From contig JAQWSE010000002.1 in NCBI GenBank assembly GCA_029243395.1, positions 266,817 to 330,816 on the forward strand: a DNA stretch of 64,000 bases, given 5' to 3'. Positions 9,443 to 18,604 of the stretch are shown here, one piece after another (positions within the stretch are counted from its first letter, which is position 1; each line of letters opens with the position of its first letter). A program made the translations under genes and the position numbers. Source of the stretch: Paracoccaceae bacterium. Lineage in GTDB: Bacteria > Pseudomonadota > Alphaproteobacteria > Rhodobacterales > Rhodobacteraceae. The notes under the pieces were generated by a model. That model searched no databases. It saw only the letters and a program-made list of their open reading frames with translations, and had not been told where the DNA came from.

Positions 9443-10834
9443 ATGGGTCAATTTATCAAAGGACTGAAAAATTCGCTTGAGTCGAAATCTTTGGAGCATC
9501 ACCTGCATCCTTACACGAATCCCGAACTTGTTGCTGATATTGGGCCACAGATAATCCAATCTGGTGATGGTGTTAGGGTAACTGATCTTGAAGGTAATTC
9601 ATATATTGAAGGTATGAGCGGGCTATGGTGCGCCTCATTGGGCTTTAAGGAGCCTGAGCTGGTAGAAGCAGCAGTGTCACAAATGAGGGAATTACCTTTT
9701 TACCACTCTTTTACTGGGAAGACTTCGGAGCCTACCATCCGATTAGCTGAAAAACTTGTTGAGATATCACCTAATAATTTGCAGCAGGTTTTCTTCTGTA
9801 ATTCTGGATCTGAAGCGAATGATACTGCTATCAAGATTGTTTGGTATTATCAGGCCGCGAGAGGGCAAGCGCAGAAGCGGAAGATCATCAGTCGCAAAGG
9901 TAGTTATCATGGCGTGACCTTGGCAGCTGCGAGCTTAACAGCATTATCTTATGCGCAAGAGGGTTTCAGCTTACCTTTGGATTTTGCTCTTCATACGACA
10001 TGGCCGCATTATTTTCAGAATTCCCATGACAATGAGAGTGAGGAAGATTTCTCAAAAAGATTAGCGTCTGATCTCGAAAACCTTATCACATTAGAAGGTG
10101 CTGAAAACATAGGTGCTTTTATAGCAGAACCACTTATGGGTGCAGGTGGTGTAATACTACCGCCAAAAGAATATTTTGAATTAATTCAACCAATACTAAA
10201 AAAATATGATATTCTCATGATAGCTGATGAGGTAATTTGTGGCTTTGGAAGAACTGGTAATATGTGGGGCAGTGAAACCTTTAATGTTTGCCCTGACATA
10301 ATAACCTGCGCAAAAGGCCTATCTTCAGCATATATCCCCATATCAGCTGTTTTAATGTCAAAAGATATTGCTGATGAGGTTGAAAAACAGGCTGTAAGAT
10401 TAGGTCAGTTTGGACATGGTTATACATATTCTGGACATCCTGTAGCTGCTGCAGTTGCTTTGAAAACTCTTGAAATCATGGAAGAGAGAAGCATTATAGA
10501 TCATGTGAAAGGGTTGGAGGATCTTTTCCTAGAACGTGTTTCAGGTTTAAATGAATTTAGCTGCATTGGAGATACTCGAGCGATCGGACTAATTGGAGCA
10601 GCAGAATTTATCAAACCAGGAACCAAAAGAACAAAACTAGATATAAAGCACAAATTTTCTACCAGGGCGGTGAAAGTCATTCAGGAAAATGGAGTAATTA
10701 TTAGGGCGCTACCAATAGACGCCATTGCTTTTTGTCCTCCTTTAATTATTGAGAAAAAAGAGCTTAATGAGATGTTTGATCGCATACATAGGGTTTTACC
10801 AAAAATAGATAAACTAGCAAAAACATTGACTTGA
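9443..10834 (+). CDS. Class III PLP aminotransferase (omega-amino acid:pyruvate type)
   Basis: This fold-type I aminotransferase of class III has about 463 residues. It shows GMSGLWCASLGF, typical of omega-amino acid:pyruvate aminotransferases, NSGSEANDTAIK for phosphate binding, IADEVICGFGRTG, and the PLP-binding Lys in ITCAKGLSSAYIP (K291 from the chosen start). Likely donors are beta-alanine, taurine, polyamine-derived or similar terminal amines, with pyruvate as acceptor. The first ATG, at 9443, is preferred over a TTG at 9422 because neither has a good ribosome site and homologues usually begin near here. Confidence 0.88.
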   Translation: MGQFIKGLKNSLESKSLEHHLHPYTNPELVADIGPQIIQSGDGVRVTDLEGNSYIEGMSGLWCASLGFKEPELVEAAVSQMRELPFYHSFTGKTSEPTIRLAEKLVEISPNNLQQVFFCNSGSEANDTAIKIVWYYQAARGQAQKRKIISRKGSYHGVTLAAASLTALSYAQEGFSLPLDFALHTTWPHYFQNSHDNESEEDFSKRLASDLENLITLEGAENIGAFIAEPLMGAGGVILPPKEYFELIQPILKKYDILMIADEVICGFGRTGNMWGSETFNVCPDIITCAKGLSSAYIPISAVLMSKDIADEVEKQAVRLGQFGHGYTYSGHPVAAAVALKTLEIMEERSIIDHVKGLEDLFLERVSGLNEFSCIGDTRAIGLIGAAEFIKPGTKRTKLDIKHKFSTRAVKVIQENGVIIRALPIDAIAFCPPLIIEKKELNEMFDRIHRVLPKIDKLAKTLT

Positions 10835-10938
10835 ATTCAGAGTTTCAAAGCTATCCTTTATTTGAGGGCATTGAACTCATTGAATCACACCTATTACGTG
10901 GATACGAATCCATGAATTCGAATAGAAAAGAATAGAAA

Positions 10939-11907
10939 ATGGACACTATACTAATCAATATTATCTTTTGTCTCGCAGGTCTTGCTGGTCTTTATTTTGG
11001 TGGGGAAAAACTGGTAACTGGCGCAGTCACCACGGCAAACAAGTTAAACATAAGGCCACAACTAGTCGCCATAACAATAGTGGCGCTTGGTACCTCTCTT
11101 CCTGAATTGTTTGTGTCAGTAAACGCGGTTAATCAAGGAGCGCAGGATATAGCATGGGGTAATGTTGTTGGCAGCAACATTTCAAATTTGTTCTGTGTAT
11201 TGGGGGTTGCAGCGATTGTCTCACCATTATTAATTTCATCCAAGTCGTTAAAAGTCGAGGTTTTTTGGGTATTTTTCTCTTGCGGGGTTCTTGTTTTCTC
11301 TGCTCGAATGTTTTCGAGTATAAGTGTTTTGGGTGGAGCGTTACTACTCGTATTGTTGTTGGTGATAATATTTCATGTAAGTATTACTGCACTGAAAACC
11401 CAAAAAAATAAGACTCAAAGTGATATTGATGATAGCTGGAAGAATTCTAAGATTTGGATTTCATTACTAACTATTTGTTTTGGTGCATTACTATTAATAG
11501 GATCGGCAGAATTAGTAGTTTTCTCAGCAAAAAAAATTGCTGAGATTCTTGTGATTCCAGAGGCTTTCATTGGTTTAACCATAATTGCACTAGGTACATC
11601 CTTGCCCGAAGTGGCCGCTTCGATTGTTGCAGTTCAAAGGGGGCATTCAGACATAGCTATAGGTAATGTGATAGGATCCAACATTTTTAACAGCCTGGGA
11701 ATTATTGGTGCAGCGGCGATAGCCTCGGGAGCACAAAAATTTGCGGCTCCTGAAAACTTTGTAAGATTTGATATTCTAGTAATGTTTGCATCAACTTTAA
11801 TCTTGGGAGTGATTTTCTTATATGCTAAGAGGATAGGGAGACGAATGGGCGCAATTTTTGTTTTCACTTATTTAGTGTATGTTTTGATTGCCTTCCATCA
11901 AGCCTAA
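10939..11907 (+). CDS. CaCA-family Na+/Ca2+ antiporter (YrbG-like)
   Basis: This integral membrane cation antiporter of the calcium/cation family has 322 residues and about ten membrane segments. The two inverted alpha-repeats are clear: ALGTSLPELFVS with GNVVGSNISN in the first half, and ALGTSLPEVAAS with GNVIGSNIFN in the second. These supply the acidic residues that bind the ion. It probably exchanges Na+ (or H+) for Ca2+. It is followed by a separate Na+/H+ antiporter gene about 100 bases downstream, giving a small ion-homeostasis neighbourhood. Confidence 0.92.
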   Translation: MDTILINIIFCLAGLAGLYFGGEKLVTGAVTTANKLNIRPQLVAITIVALGTSLPELFVSVNAVNQGAQDIAWGNVVGSNISNLFCVLGVAAIVSPLLISSKSLKVEVFWVFFSCGVLVFSARMFSSISVLGGALLLVLLLVIIFHVSITALKTQKNKTQSDIDDSWKNSKIWISLLTICFGALLLIGSAELVVFSAKKIAEILVIPEAFIGLTIIALGTSLPEVAASIVAVQRGHSDIAIGNVIGSNIFNSLGIIGAAAIASGAQKFAAPENFVRFDILVMFASTLILGVIFLYAKRIGRRMGAIFVFTYLVYVLIAFHQA

Positions 11908-12014
11908 ATCTAAGATGATTAATTAAGATTGTAGAATTGAGAAAAATTCGCTATTACTCTGCAAAATGTACTGAGTGTCAGATATTTGTTAGAAACAATA
12001 ACAGGATATAGAGA

Positions 12015-13268
12015 ATGTTAGAATTACCAGCGATAGTTCTTATATGTGTAACAGTCTTTGGCTATGTGAATCACAAATACCTCAAATTACCCTTAACGGT
12101 TGGACTTGTCATTATTGCTTTAGTTTCAGGGCTGGCTGTCATTCTGCTAGATGTACTTTTCCCCAGTATGAAAGTTTCGTTAGCTTTAAATGGTTGGCTT
12201 GACGAAATCGATTTTAACCGAACCTTAATGAATGGTATGCTGAGTTTTCTTCTTTTTGCTGGGGCACTTCATGTTGACTTGGCAGGTTTAATGAAAGCAA
12301 AATTTCAAGTTTCTTTATTGGCTACCGTTGGGGTGCTGATTTCAACATTTATAAACGGTACCTGTTTTTATTTTCTTAGTAAGGCGCTTAGTTTCAATAT
12401 TGAGTATATTTATTGTCTCATTTTTGGTGTGATAGTATCTCCCACTGACCCAGTTGCTGTTTTGGCTCTGTTAAAGAGATTGAAAGTTCCTAAACGCTTA
12501 GAATCTATGATAGGTGGCGAGAGCTTATTTAATGATGGGGTTGCGGTAGTGGTTTTTTCTGTACTGCTAGCAATTGCTTTTGGTAGTGCTACAGGCCATG
12601 GTCATGCTCCCAATATGGATGCCAATGCTATTGTTGGGTTATTCGTAAAAGAAGCATTTGGCGGTGCATTGTTGGGATTGATTGGGGGATATTTAACATT
12701 CCTTCTAATGAAGAGCATTGATGATTACATTATTGAAGTGATAGCCACTCTAGCCTTAGTCACTGGGGCGTATTCCATAGCCCTAAACCTACATCTTTCG
12801 GGCCCAATTGCCATGGTTGTAGCGGGTGTTTTTATAGGTAACACGGGTAAGGAATTTGCTATGAGTGAAAAAACTAGGCAACATGTGACAGATTTCTGGC
12901 ATCTAATAGATGAAATTTTGAATGCGGCATTATTTATTCTAATCGGGTTTGAAGTGGTAGCTTTGTCCAGTGAAAGTTCAGTCTGGCTTATTAGTGGTGT
13001 AGCTGTCATAGTAGCTGTTTTAGCGAGATTTATTGCAGTCTCCATCCCATTGACATTTCTTAGTACCTTGATTTCTAAGGAGCGGGGTGAAATTGTTATT
13101 CTCACCTGGGCTGGGCTTAAAGGTGGTATTTCAATAGCGTTGGCTCTTTCACTACCTGATATAGAAAGTAAACCTATAATTGTCACTGCTGCTTATGCTG
13201 TGGTGGTTTTTTCTATCTTGATACAGGGATTGACTATCGAAAAAGTCATAGCTCGGATACATAAGTAA
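12015..13268 (+). CDS. CPA1-type Na+/H+ antiporter (NhaP-like)
   Basis: This 417-residue membrane protein belongs to the monovalent cation:proton antiporter-1 family. The diagnostic segments are SPTDPVAVLALLKRL and GGESLFNDGVAVVVF, which carry the family's ion-binding Asp and Asn-Asp positions, and a late TWAGLKGGISIALAL. There is no C-terminal TrkA or cyclic-nucleotide domain. The role is sodium extrusion and pH homeostasis, consistent with a marine habitat and with nhaA at 39.8 kb. Confidence 0.92.
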   Translation: MLELPAIVLICVTVFGYVNHKYLKLPLTVGLVIIALVSGLAVILLDVLFPSMKVSLALNGWLDEIDFNRTLMNGMLSFLLFAGALHVDLAGLMKAKFQVSLLATVGVLISTFINGTCFYFLSKALSFNIEYIYCLIFGVIVSPTDPVAVLALLKRLKVPKRLESMIGGESLFNDGVAVVVFSVLLAIAFGSATGHGHAPNMDANAIVGLFVKEAFGGALLGLIGGYLTFLLMKSIDDYIIEVIATLALVTGAYSIALNLHLSGPIAMVVAGVFIGNTGKEFAMSEKTRQHVTDFWHLIDEILNAALFILIGFEVVALSSESSVWLISGVAVIVAVLARFIAVSIPLTFLSTLISKERGEIVILTWAGLKGGISIALALSLPDIESKPIIVTAAYAVVVFSILIQGLTIEKVIARIHK

Positions 13269-13489
13269 CGAAGTTTCTTAATATAGGTCAATCTTAAAGC
13301 TTTTCTTCATTAAGGTAAGATTAATTCTTTCAGAAGATTAAGACAAATCTTTCAAGATTTCTAATTGTAGAACCTACTTCCTGCATTTGTACTCAAAAAA
13401 GGGTTTATTATATTTGTCTATCTTTACATCATGCATTAATTTTTAGTATTTCGAAGCAGTTGAAATAAAATGTTTCTAAGAGATCTATT

Positions 13490-13939
13490 CTACTCTCTTT
13501 GGTCTAAATTTTCCAAGAGCTCTTGTAACCGTTCTAAGGTCCCATTGTCTTCAAGGGAAACAATTATTGAGGAAGCCTTTTGCATCCATTTTGGTCTATT
13601 AGGACTCCATAATTCAACAGTTGGTTTGAATTCAATCTGACCATCTAATAAGCCCGCAGGGATATAGGCCATTCCCTCTAGTAATTCTGGTTTATTATAT
13701 ATTAATGTGGAACAATCAGGGCAGTGAAAATAATGCATGTTTAAACCGCTACCTCCTACAATAGTATATGTCTTCATATCTCCATTTATTTTGATCTCAT
13801 GTTCTGGCCACGCCAGTGCAGACAACGAGGTTCCTAATCGTTGTTGGCATGTTGAACAATGACACTGGAACTGCATCATCGGGTCATGGTCCAAATCGAA
13901 TGTTATCTTTTTGCAGTGACAATTTCCTGAGTAAGACAT
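13490..13939 (-). CDS. GFA-family zinc-binding protein
   Basis: This 149-residue protein belongs to the GFA/CENP-V family, named after glutathione-dependent formaldehyde-activating enzyme. The zinc ligands are visible: CHC near residue 8, CHCSTC near residue 31 and CPDC about residue 84. Most members have no proven enzyme activity, so formaldehyde activation should not be assumed. It is divergent from the cyclase gene at 14140 and has no operon partner. Confidence 0.88.
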   Translation of the reverse strand: MSYSGNCHCKKITFDLDHDPMMQFQCHCSTCQQRLGTSLSALAWPEHEIKINGDMKTYTIVGGSGLNMHYFHCPDCSTLIYNKPELLEGMAYIPAGLLDGQIEFKPTVELWSPNRPKWMQKASSIIVSLEDNGTLERLQELLENLDQRE

Positions 13940-14139
13940 TTTCCCCTCATTTTATAATCACAGGTTACACATTAGTCATTCTATGACAGTACAGTAATGA
14001 GGGATAATCGAATAGCCAACATAAATTTAGCTAATTAAATAAAATTTATTGTTCTATTGTAATCAAAGCAGAAATTTTGATTCGAAATTTTTTTGTGCAG
14101 AAGTACCTAATAGATGCACAACAAGTCAGTGGATAAAAT

Positions 14140-15093
14140 ATGGAAGAAACTGAGGAAATTAGGGAAATAAAGAACCTTAAAAGAGAAGTGGCTAAACTCC
14201 GTTTAGAGGGAAACTTGCGGAAATCCTTATCTAATCAACTTACTATTCAAAAGAAGATTGCTGATGATGCCAAAGCCGAGGCAGAAGTTAAGTCGAAGGA
14301 ACTTGAAGCTATATCTAATAAACTTGCCAAATACCTTTCACCTCAAATACATGAGCAAATATTCAGTGGCAAGCAGGATGCTGAAGTAAGAAGCAATAGA
14401 AAAAAATTAACAGTATTTTTCTCCGACATAGTTGGATTTACGGATATTTCAGACGAACTGGAATCTGAGGAGATGACAAATTTACTAAATTTTTATCTTA
14501 ATGAGATGTCCCAAATTGCTTTGAAATTTGGAGGTACAATTGACAAATATATAGGAGATGCTTTGATGATTTTTTTTGGTGATCCTGAAAGTGAGGGTCC
14601 TGAAAAAGATGCAAGAAAATGTTTGGAAATGGCTTCAGAAATGCAGCATCTTATGGAAGAGTTAAAAGGTCATTGGGGAAAGAATTACAGTTTAAAGGAT
14701 GATCTGCAAATTAGGATAGGAATAAATACTGGTTTTTGTACGGTGGGTAATTTTGGTAGTCTGGAGCGCGTTGACTATACCGCTATAGGTAGCACTGTAA
14801 ATTTGGCTTCTAGGCTGGAAGGCTTAGCTAATCCAGGAACTATTTTAATTTCAGAAGATACGCATTCTTTAGTAAAATCTTTATTTACGTTTAAGAAACC
14901 AGTAGAGGTGGAAGTTAAAGGCTTTTTGAGGAAAATCAAATGTTTTGAAATTAAAGAAATCAATAAGTCAAGAGACGACATAGTGCAGATGAATGGCCGG
15001 GGATTTGACATAAAAATCAATACAAAACTGATTGATCAGAAAGCAATAGAAGATTTAAATGCTAAATTAGATGAGATAAAGAAATCCTTTTGA
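14140..15093 (+). CDS. Class III adenylate cyclase with N-terminal coiled coil
   Basis: This soluble nucleotide cyclase has 317 residues. Residues 1-65 form a charged coiled coil rather than a recognised sensor domain. The catalytic domain has both metal Asp residues (D96 in FFSDIVGF, D140 in YIGDALMIFFG), the purine-recognition pair Lys136/Asp212 that favours ATP, and the transition-state Asn221 and Arg225 (STVNLASRLEG). The active site therefore looks complete. Dimerisation through the coiled coil is likely. No cAMP receptor gene is nearby. Confidence 0.9.
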   Translation: MEETEEIREIKNLKREVAKLRLEGNLRKSLSNQLTIQKKIADDAKAEAEVKSKELEAISNKLAKYLSPQIHEQIFSGKQDAEVRSNRKKLTVFFSDIVGFTDISDELESEEMTNLLNFYLNEMSQIALKFGGTIDKYIGDALMIFFGDPESEGPEKDARKCLEMASEMQHLMEELKGHWGKNYSLKDDLQIRIGINTGFCTVGNFGSLERVDYTAIGSTVNLASRLEGLANPGTILISEDTHSLVKSLFTFKKPVEVEVKGFLRKIKCFEIKEINKSRDDIVQMNGRGFDIKINTKLIDQKAIEDLNAKLDEIKKSF

Positions 15094-15564
15094 TAGAAAC
15101 TTTAATGTTTTAATAAGAGATAACAGTTCTTTTTAAATCAAATATATTCGGAAGGTAAGAGGACAATTACTTTGCCTGTTTTCATGGGAAAACTTAATGA
15201 AATTCGTTGATTCAATTCAAGATTTTGATTGTTGTCCCTGGCATCAAAGTTTTGGATTTAACACTGACTTAAGTGGTTATGCTAGACTATTTCCAAGAAA
15301 TTAGCTTTCCTTTTTTTAAAATCAATTTATTTTTTTTAAAATCAATTTATGATATGAACGGTAAACAAAAGTAGTGATATTGCTTTCATCTATGAGGTGA
15401 AGTAACTCATAAAGAGATTTGCTAATAAGAAAACTACAACTAGTATTAAATGACGGTTGAACAATTTTTGGATTGGGAACGCCATTTTTTTCAAAAAATG
15501 TTAGAAGCTGGAACAGGATTTGCTTGTCACTGACTATTTTGGATATCAGAGACTTCGTAGTAGT
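15094..15564. other. AT-rich non-coding stretch
   Basis: This is a long AT-rich gap between the cyclase and TPR genes. It contains a perfect 20-bp tandem duplication (15311-15350), listed separately. A 27-codon frame from an ATG at 15450 exists but has no supporting evidence. No terminator or RNA gene is recognised. Confidence 0.35.
15311..15350. repeat. Perfect 20-bp tandem duplication
   Basis: The 20-mer TTTTTTTAAAATCAATTTAT occurs twice head-to-tail at 15311-15330 and 15331-15350 with no mismatch. It is AT-rich and lies in the gap between two genes, so slippage or a recent duplication is the simplest explanation. Confidence 0.9.
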
Positions 15565-17541
15565 ATGCTAAAGACATCATCTAAAACACAGCAACAAAAT
15601 ATCTTAGACACTCTCAAGCTTGATCAAGCATTATTACTTGCAGATCAACGTATCCAGTTAGGGCTTATAGACCAAGCGAGAGATATATATGAAGACATAC
15701 TAAAGATTTTTCCCAACAATGATAATGCTGTTTTAGGAATTGCCTCAATAAATGTGATGAGCTCTGACCGTGAGGAAAATTCTTTCATGAAAAATGCACA
15801 ACGTATACTTGATTTATATGATGAAAGAAAATTGGATCAGGCTTTAACTGAGGCAAACAAACTACTCAAACTTTTCCCGGAACAGGCTGGTCTTTATAAT
15901 ATTCTTGGCGCTATTTATTCTGCTTTGCAGCAATTTTCCATAGCCATTACTAATTATAAGCATGCTGTCGAACTCAAACCTGACTATGCAGAGGCTTTTA
16001 ACAACATGGGTAATGCTCTGAAGTTAAATGGTGAATTAGACGAGGCCATCAAAAGCTACAAGGAGGCCACAAGAATTGAGGCCGACTTTTCAGAGGCGTA
16101 CTTTAATATGGGTAATGCTTTAAAAGAAAAGGGAGAATTAGATCTAGCCATCGAATCTTTTAAGAGAGCAGTAAAGATCAATCCCAACTATGCAAAAGCT
16201 TATAATAATTTGGGGAGCACTTTGCATGATAGGGGTGATTTTGATTTAGCCATAGATAGTTACCAACAGGCTCTGAAGATTGGATCTACTAATGTTGAGA
16301 TCTACAACAACATTGGTAATACATGTCTAGAAAAAGGTAACTTTGATTTAGCTACACAAAACTACCGTCGTGCTCTTGAGATAAATCCTAACTGCGAGAA
16401 AACTTACAATAATATGGGTAATGCATTTCAAGCAAATGGGCAATTTGATTTAGCGACCCGGAGTTATGAGCAAGCTCTCAGCATTAATCCTAGTTGTGCA
16501 AAAAGCCACAATAATTTGGGTGTAATTATGTTGGCAAAGGGTGAGTTTGACAAAGCCTTATTAAAATACCGCCAAGCACTAAAACTTGACTCCAATTACC
16601 CTAATGCCCTTTTGAATTCAGCATATGTATATTTTTTGAAAGGTGATTTTAAAAAAGGATTTGAACTTTACGAATGGAGATATAAGCAGACGGAAAATTG
16701 TCCAACCAGAGAACCTCGTCGGAACTTAATTTGGGATAGAAAAGAAAATCTAAAAGACAAGCATTTCTACGTTTATGAAGAGGGGGGATTGGGTGATGTG
16801 ATCCAATTTTGCCGTTATCTACCAGCTCTGGAAAAGAATGGAGCTCGAGTTACTTTTTCAGTTAGAGAAAGCCTTCACAAATTAATTAGGACGATGAATT
16901 CTAATGTAATTTTGACTACACAAGAGCCAGAGGAAAATAGTATAGATTTTGAAGCACCACTCATGAGTCTACCCTATCTTTTAAAAACAAGATTTACCGA
17001 TATGGCTCCAGCTCTTTCTTATCTTAATGCCAATGATAATCTTATAAAAAAATGGCAAAAGAAATTGAAGGGAAACAAATTTAAAATTGGAATCTGTTGG
17101 CAGGGAAGCAATAGAAAAATTGATCGCAATCGTTCTTTCCCAGTTTCTTTATTCAGGGACATTGCAAATATTCCTGATGTTGAGTTAATTAGCCTGCATC
17201 GAGGACATGGTGAGGAACAGCTCGCAAGTATTGATTTTCAGGTCACAACCTTGGGGCAAAATTTTGATAGAGGTAAAAGTAGTTTCTTGGATACGGCAGC
17301 TGTTATGAAGAATTGTGATTTGATTATTACTTCTGACACTTCCATAGCCCACTTAGCAGGTGCCTTAGGCCGTCCTACCTGGGTGATCTTAAAACACGTA
17401 CCAGACTGGCGTTGGATGGAAAGTGGGTTTAATTGTCCATGGTATGAATCAGTTTTTTTATATAGACAAAAGGTATCAAATAATTGGAATCTTGTTTTTG
17501 ATGAAATCATGCAGGATCTGCAGTTGATGTTAATCAACTAG
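15565..17541 (+). CDS. TPR-repeat protein with C-terminal glycosyltransferase-like domain
   Basis: This protein of about 658 residues has at least eight consecutive 34-residue TPR repeats (for example YAEAFNNMGNALKLNGELDEAIKSYKEA) in its first 60 percent. The C-terminal part resembles GT9/GT41-like domains common in alphaproteobacterial TPR proteins: EEGGLGDVIQFCRYLP, then SDTSIAHLAGALGRPTWVIL and a DWRWMESGFNCPWY end. It may glycosylate protein or surface glycan. The start is uncertain: I use the ATG at 15565; a TTG at 15520 would add 15 residues. No surface-polysaccharide cluster surrounds it. Confidence 0.85.
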   Translation: MLKTSSKTQQQNILDTLKLDQALLLADQRIQLGLIDQARDIYEDILKIFPNNDNAVLGIASINVMSSDREENSFMKNAQRILDLYDERKLDQALTEANKLLKLFPEQAGLYNILGAIYSALQQFSIAITNYKHAVELKPDYAEAFNNMGNALKLNGELDEAIKSYKEATRIEADFSEAYFNMGNALKEKGELDLAIESFKRAVKINPNYAKAYNNLGSTLHDRGDFDLAIDSYQQALKIGSTNVEIYNNIGNTCLEKGNFDLATQNYRRALEINPNCEKTYNNMGNAFQANGQFDLATRSYEQALSINPSCAKSHNNLGVIMLAKGEFDKALLKYRQALKLDSNYPNALLNSAYVYFLKGDFKKGFELYEWRYKQTENCPTREPRRNLIWDRKENLKDKHFYVYEEGGLGDVIQFCRYLPALEKNGARVTFSVRESLHKLIRTMNSNVILTTQEPEENSIDFEAPLMSLPYLLKTRFTDMAPALSYLNANDNLIKKWQKKLKGNKFKIGICWQGSNRKIDRNRSFPVSLFRDIANIPDVELISLHRGHGEEQLASIDFQVTTLGQNFDRGKSSFLDTAAVMKNCDLIITSDTSIAHLAGALGRPTWVILKHVPDWRWMESGFNCPWYESVFLYRQKVSNNWNLVFDEIMQDLQLMLIN

Positions 17542-17764
17542 GAATAAGGTGATAGTTTATAGTGCTGACTTTCAGAGTGACGAAGTTACAACTTAGCGTG
17601 GATTGAGTGGTAATTGCTAGTTCATGCAGTTAAGAGATCCATTGCAAGCTTGGTTGAGTCACAAGGATTTTAAAGACCTGGAAGTTGGTTAGAAAAATGA
17701 CATTAACCTGAAGAGTTTATGATATTAGACTTTCTTAAGGTGGGAACTTGAAACCATCCACTAT

Positions 17765-17794
17765 TTGACATCTGCTTTTAGCTCGCGTTATCAA
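17765..17794 (+). promoter_or_regulatory. Sigma-70-like promoter of the candidate small RNA
   Basis: A perfect -35 element TTGACA (17765-17770) is followed after 18 bases by TATCAA (17789-17794), a 4/6 match to the -10 consensus. Transcription would start near 17801, about 110 bases before an intrinsic terminator, with no reading frame between. Confidence 0.4.
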
Positions 17795-17800
17795 TGAGTT

Positions 17801-17908
17801 TCTAGAGGTACAAAAGGGTAAAAGGGTAAACCATAAATCCGCTGGCTTCCAAATTTATTATGGAGCTTAACCCTCTCATAAAAACCTTGTGAGAGGGTTC
17901 TTTTTATA
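17801..17908 (+). ncRNA. Candidate small non-coding RNA (about 108 nt)
   Basis: This interval lies between a sigma-70-like promoter and a rho-independent terminator and contains no credible reading frame. A purine-rich 5' region with a repeated AAAGGGTA motif precedes a central part and a 3' terminator stem. I do not recognise it as SRP RNA, 6S RNA, tmRNA or a known alphaproteobacterial sRNA family. It could instead be the 3' end of a longer transcript. Support is structural only. Confidence 0.35.
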
Positions 17909-17910
17909 TT
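17869..17910 (+). terminator. Rho-independent terminator
   Basis: The stem AACCCTCTCA (17869-17878) pairs perfectly with TGAGAGGGTT (17890-17899) across an 11-base loop. A CTTTTTATATT tract follows immediately. No gene ends close upstream on the plus strand (the TPR gene stops 330 bases earlier), which is why I link it to a possible small RNA. Confidence 0.7.
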
Positions 17911-17991
17911 AAACCGATCATATTCCTTGAATTCATAACAAGGTTTAGAACCTCGTTAAACGTGGTACTAACGAATGTCTTGGTGTCGCAT

Positions 17992-18068
17992 GGTCGCGTA
18001 GCTCAGCTGGATAGAGCAACTGACTTCTAATCAGTAGGTCGCAGGTTCGAATCCTGCCGCGATCACCA
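17992..18068 (+). tRNA. tRNA-Arg (anticodon TCT)
   Basis: This is a complete 77-base cloverleaf. The acceptor stem GGTCGCG pairs with CGCGATC, followed by discriminator A and encoded CCA. The anticodon arm is ACTGA-CTTCTAA-TCAGT with TCT at 18026-18028, reading AGA codons. The T arm is GCAGG-TTCGAAT-CCTGC. A 25-bp stretch (18007-18031) is repeated in inverted orientation at 18605-18629. Confidence 0.97.
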
Positions 18069-18136
18069 AGAAAAACAATACCTGAACTAGTATATGGTTA
18101 TAATAACTAGAGATTTTGCGCCCAAAAGGTTTCCAC

Positions 18137-18306
18137 TTAGGTTTCACCGTTAGCGTGATCAGGCCCTATTTGTGTGCTCATAGACGCCTCAGAACCATCG
18201 TCGTATCTAAACTTGTAACTGTGTGGTTCCATCCCAATGGAGTAGTACTTTTCTAGCTGACAGGGGACTGCCCAAGGTCCATGAACCACGGTTCTGGGGT
18301 TACTGA
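18137..18306 (-). pseudogene. Unidentified protein-coding remnant
   Basis: The minus strand reads as convincing protein over about 55 codons (VVHGPWAVPCQLEKYY, then MEPHSYKFRYDDGSEAS) ending in a TAA at 18137. There is no proper start: the frame runs into a fragment of another gene on the opposite strand near 18310. I cannot name the family. It looks like the 3' part of a gene cut off by rearrangement. Confidence 0.4.
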
Positions 18307-18311
18307 GTCGG

Positions 18312-18479
18312 ATGGGAATGAATGATAGAGTGCTTGGATTCAAAGCTGTGGTACCAGATATGAGTATCAGCGACGTTTACAAGTCTACGTGGCCATTTGT
18401 GATCCTGTTTCTAATCGGTATTGCGGTCATCATTGCTGTTCCCGGCATTGCAATCTGGCTACCTAATCTGGTCGGATAA
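18312..18479 (+). pseudogene. C-terminal remnant of a TRAP transporter large permease (DctM type)
   Basis: The plus strand ends with about 45 codons (KAVVPDMSISDVYKS, then TWPFVILFLIG and IAIWLPNLVG, stop at 18477-18479). This matches the last membrane segment of DctM-type TRAP permeases, which typically end with a PF-rich helix and a WLP motif. The rest of the gene is absent: upstream the frame degenerates and opposite-strand coding begins. It is not a copy of the intact dctM at 45.6-46.9 kb, whose C-terminus differs. Confidence 0.6.
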
Positions 18480-18604
18480 ACAACAGCTTTAAGTGGAAAT
18501 TTTATAAGAGGCTGGGCGTTATTTTTCAGCAGCTTTACCGTAAAATGTGGTTCATAAGTCCTTGTAATACTCAATTGTTTTCAAGTGATTCTGTGGAAAA
18601 GTCT

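Larger units (their letters stand above)
17542..17991. other. Non-coding stretch holding a candidate small RNA
   Basis: This is a 450-base gap between the TPR gene and tRNA-Arg. The last part contains a promoter-like pair and a strong terminator-like hairpin (listed separately). The first 220 bases show nothing recognisable. Confidence 0.4.

Noticed and set aside
15450..15533. 27-codon frame beginning MTVEQFLDWE
   Set aside because: The start faintly recalls Uma2-type proteins, but it is too short, has no downstream continuation in any frame and overlaps the TPR upstream region.
15900..16650. About 102-base periodicity
   Set aside because: Produced by the 34-residue TPR repeats of the encoded protein, not a DNA repeat element.
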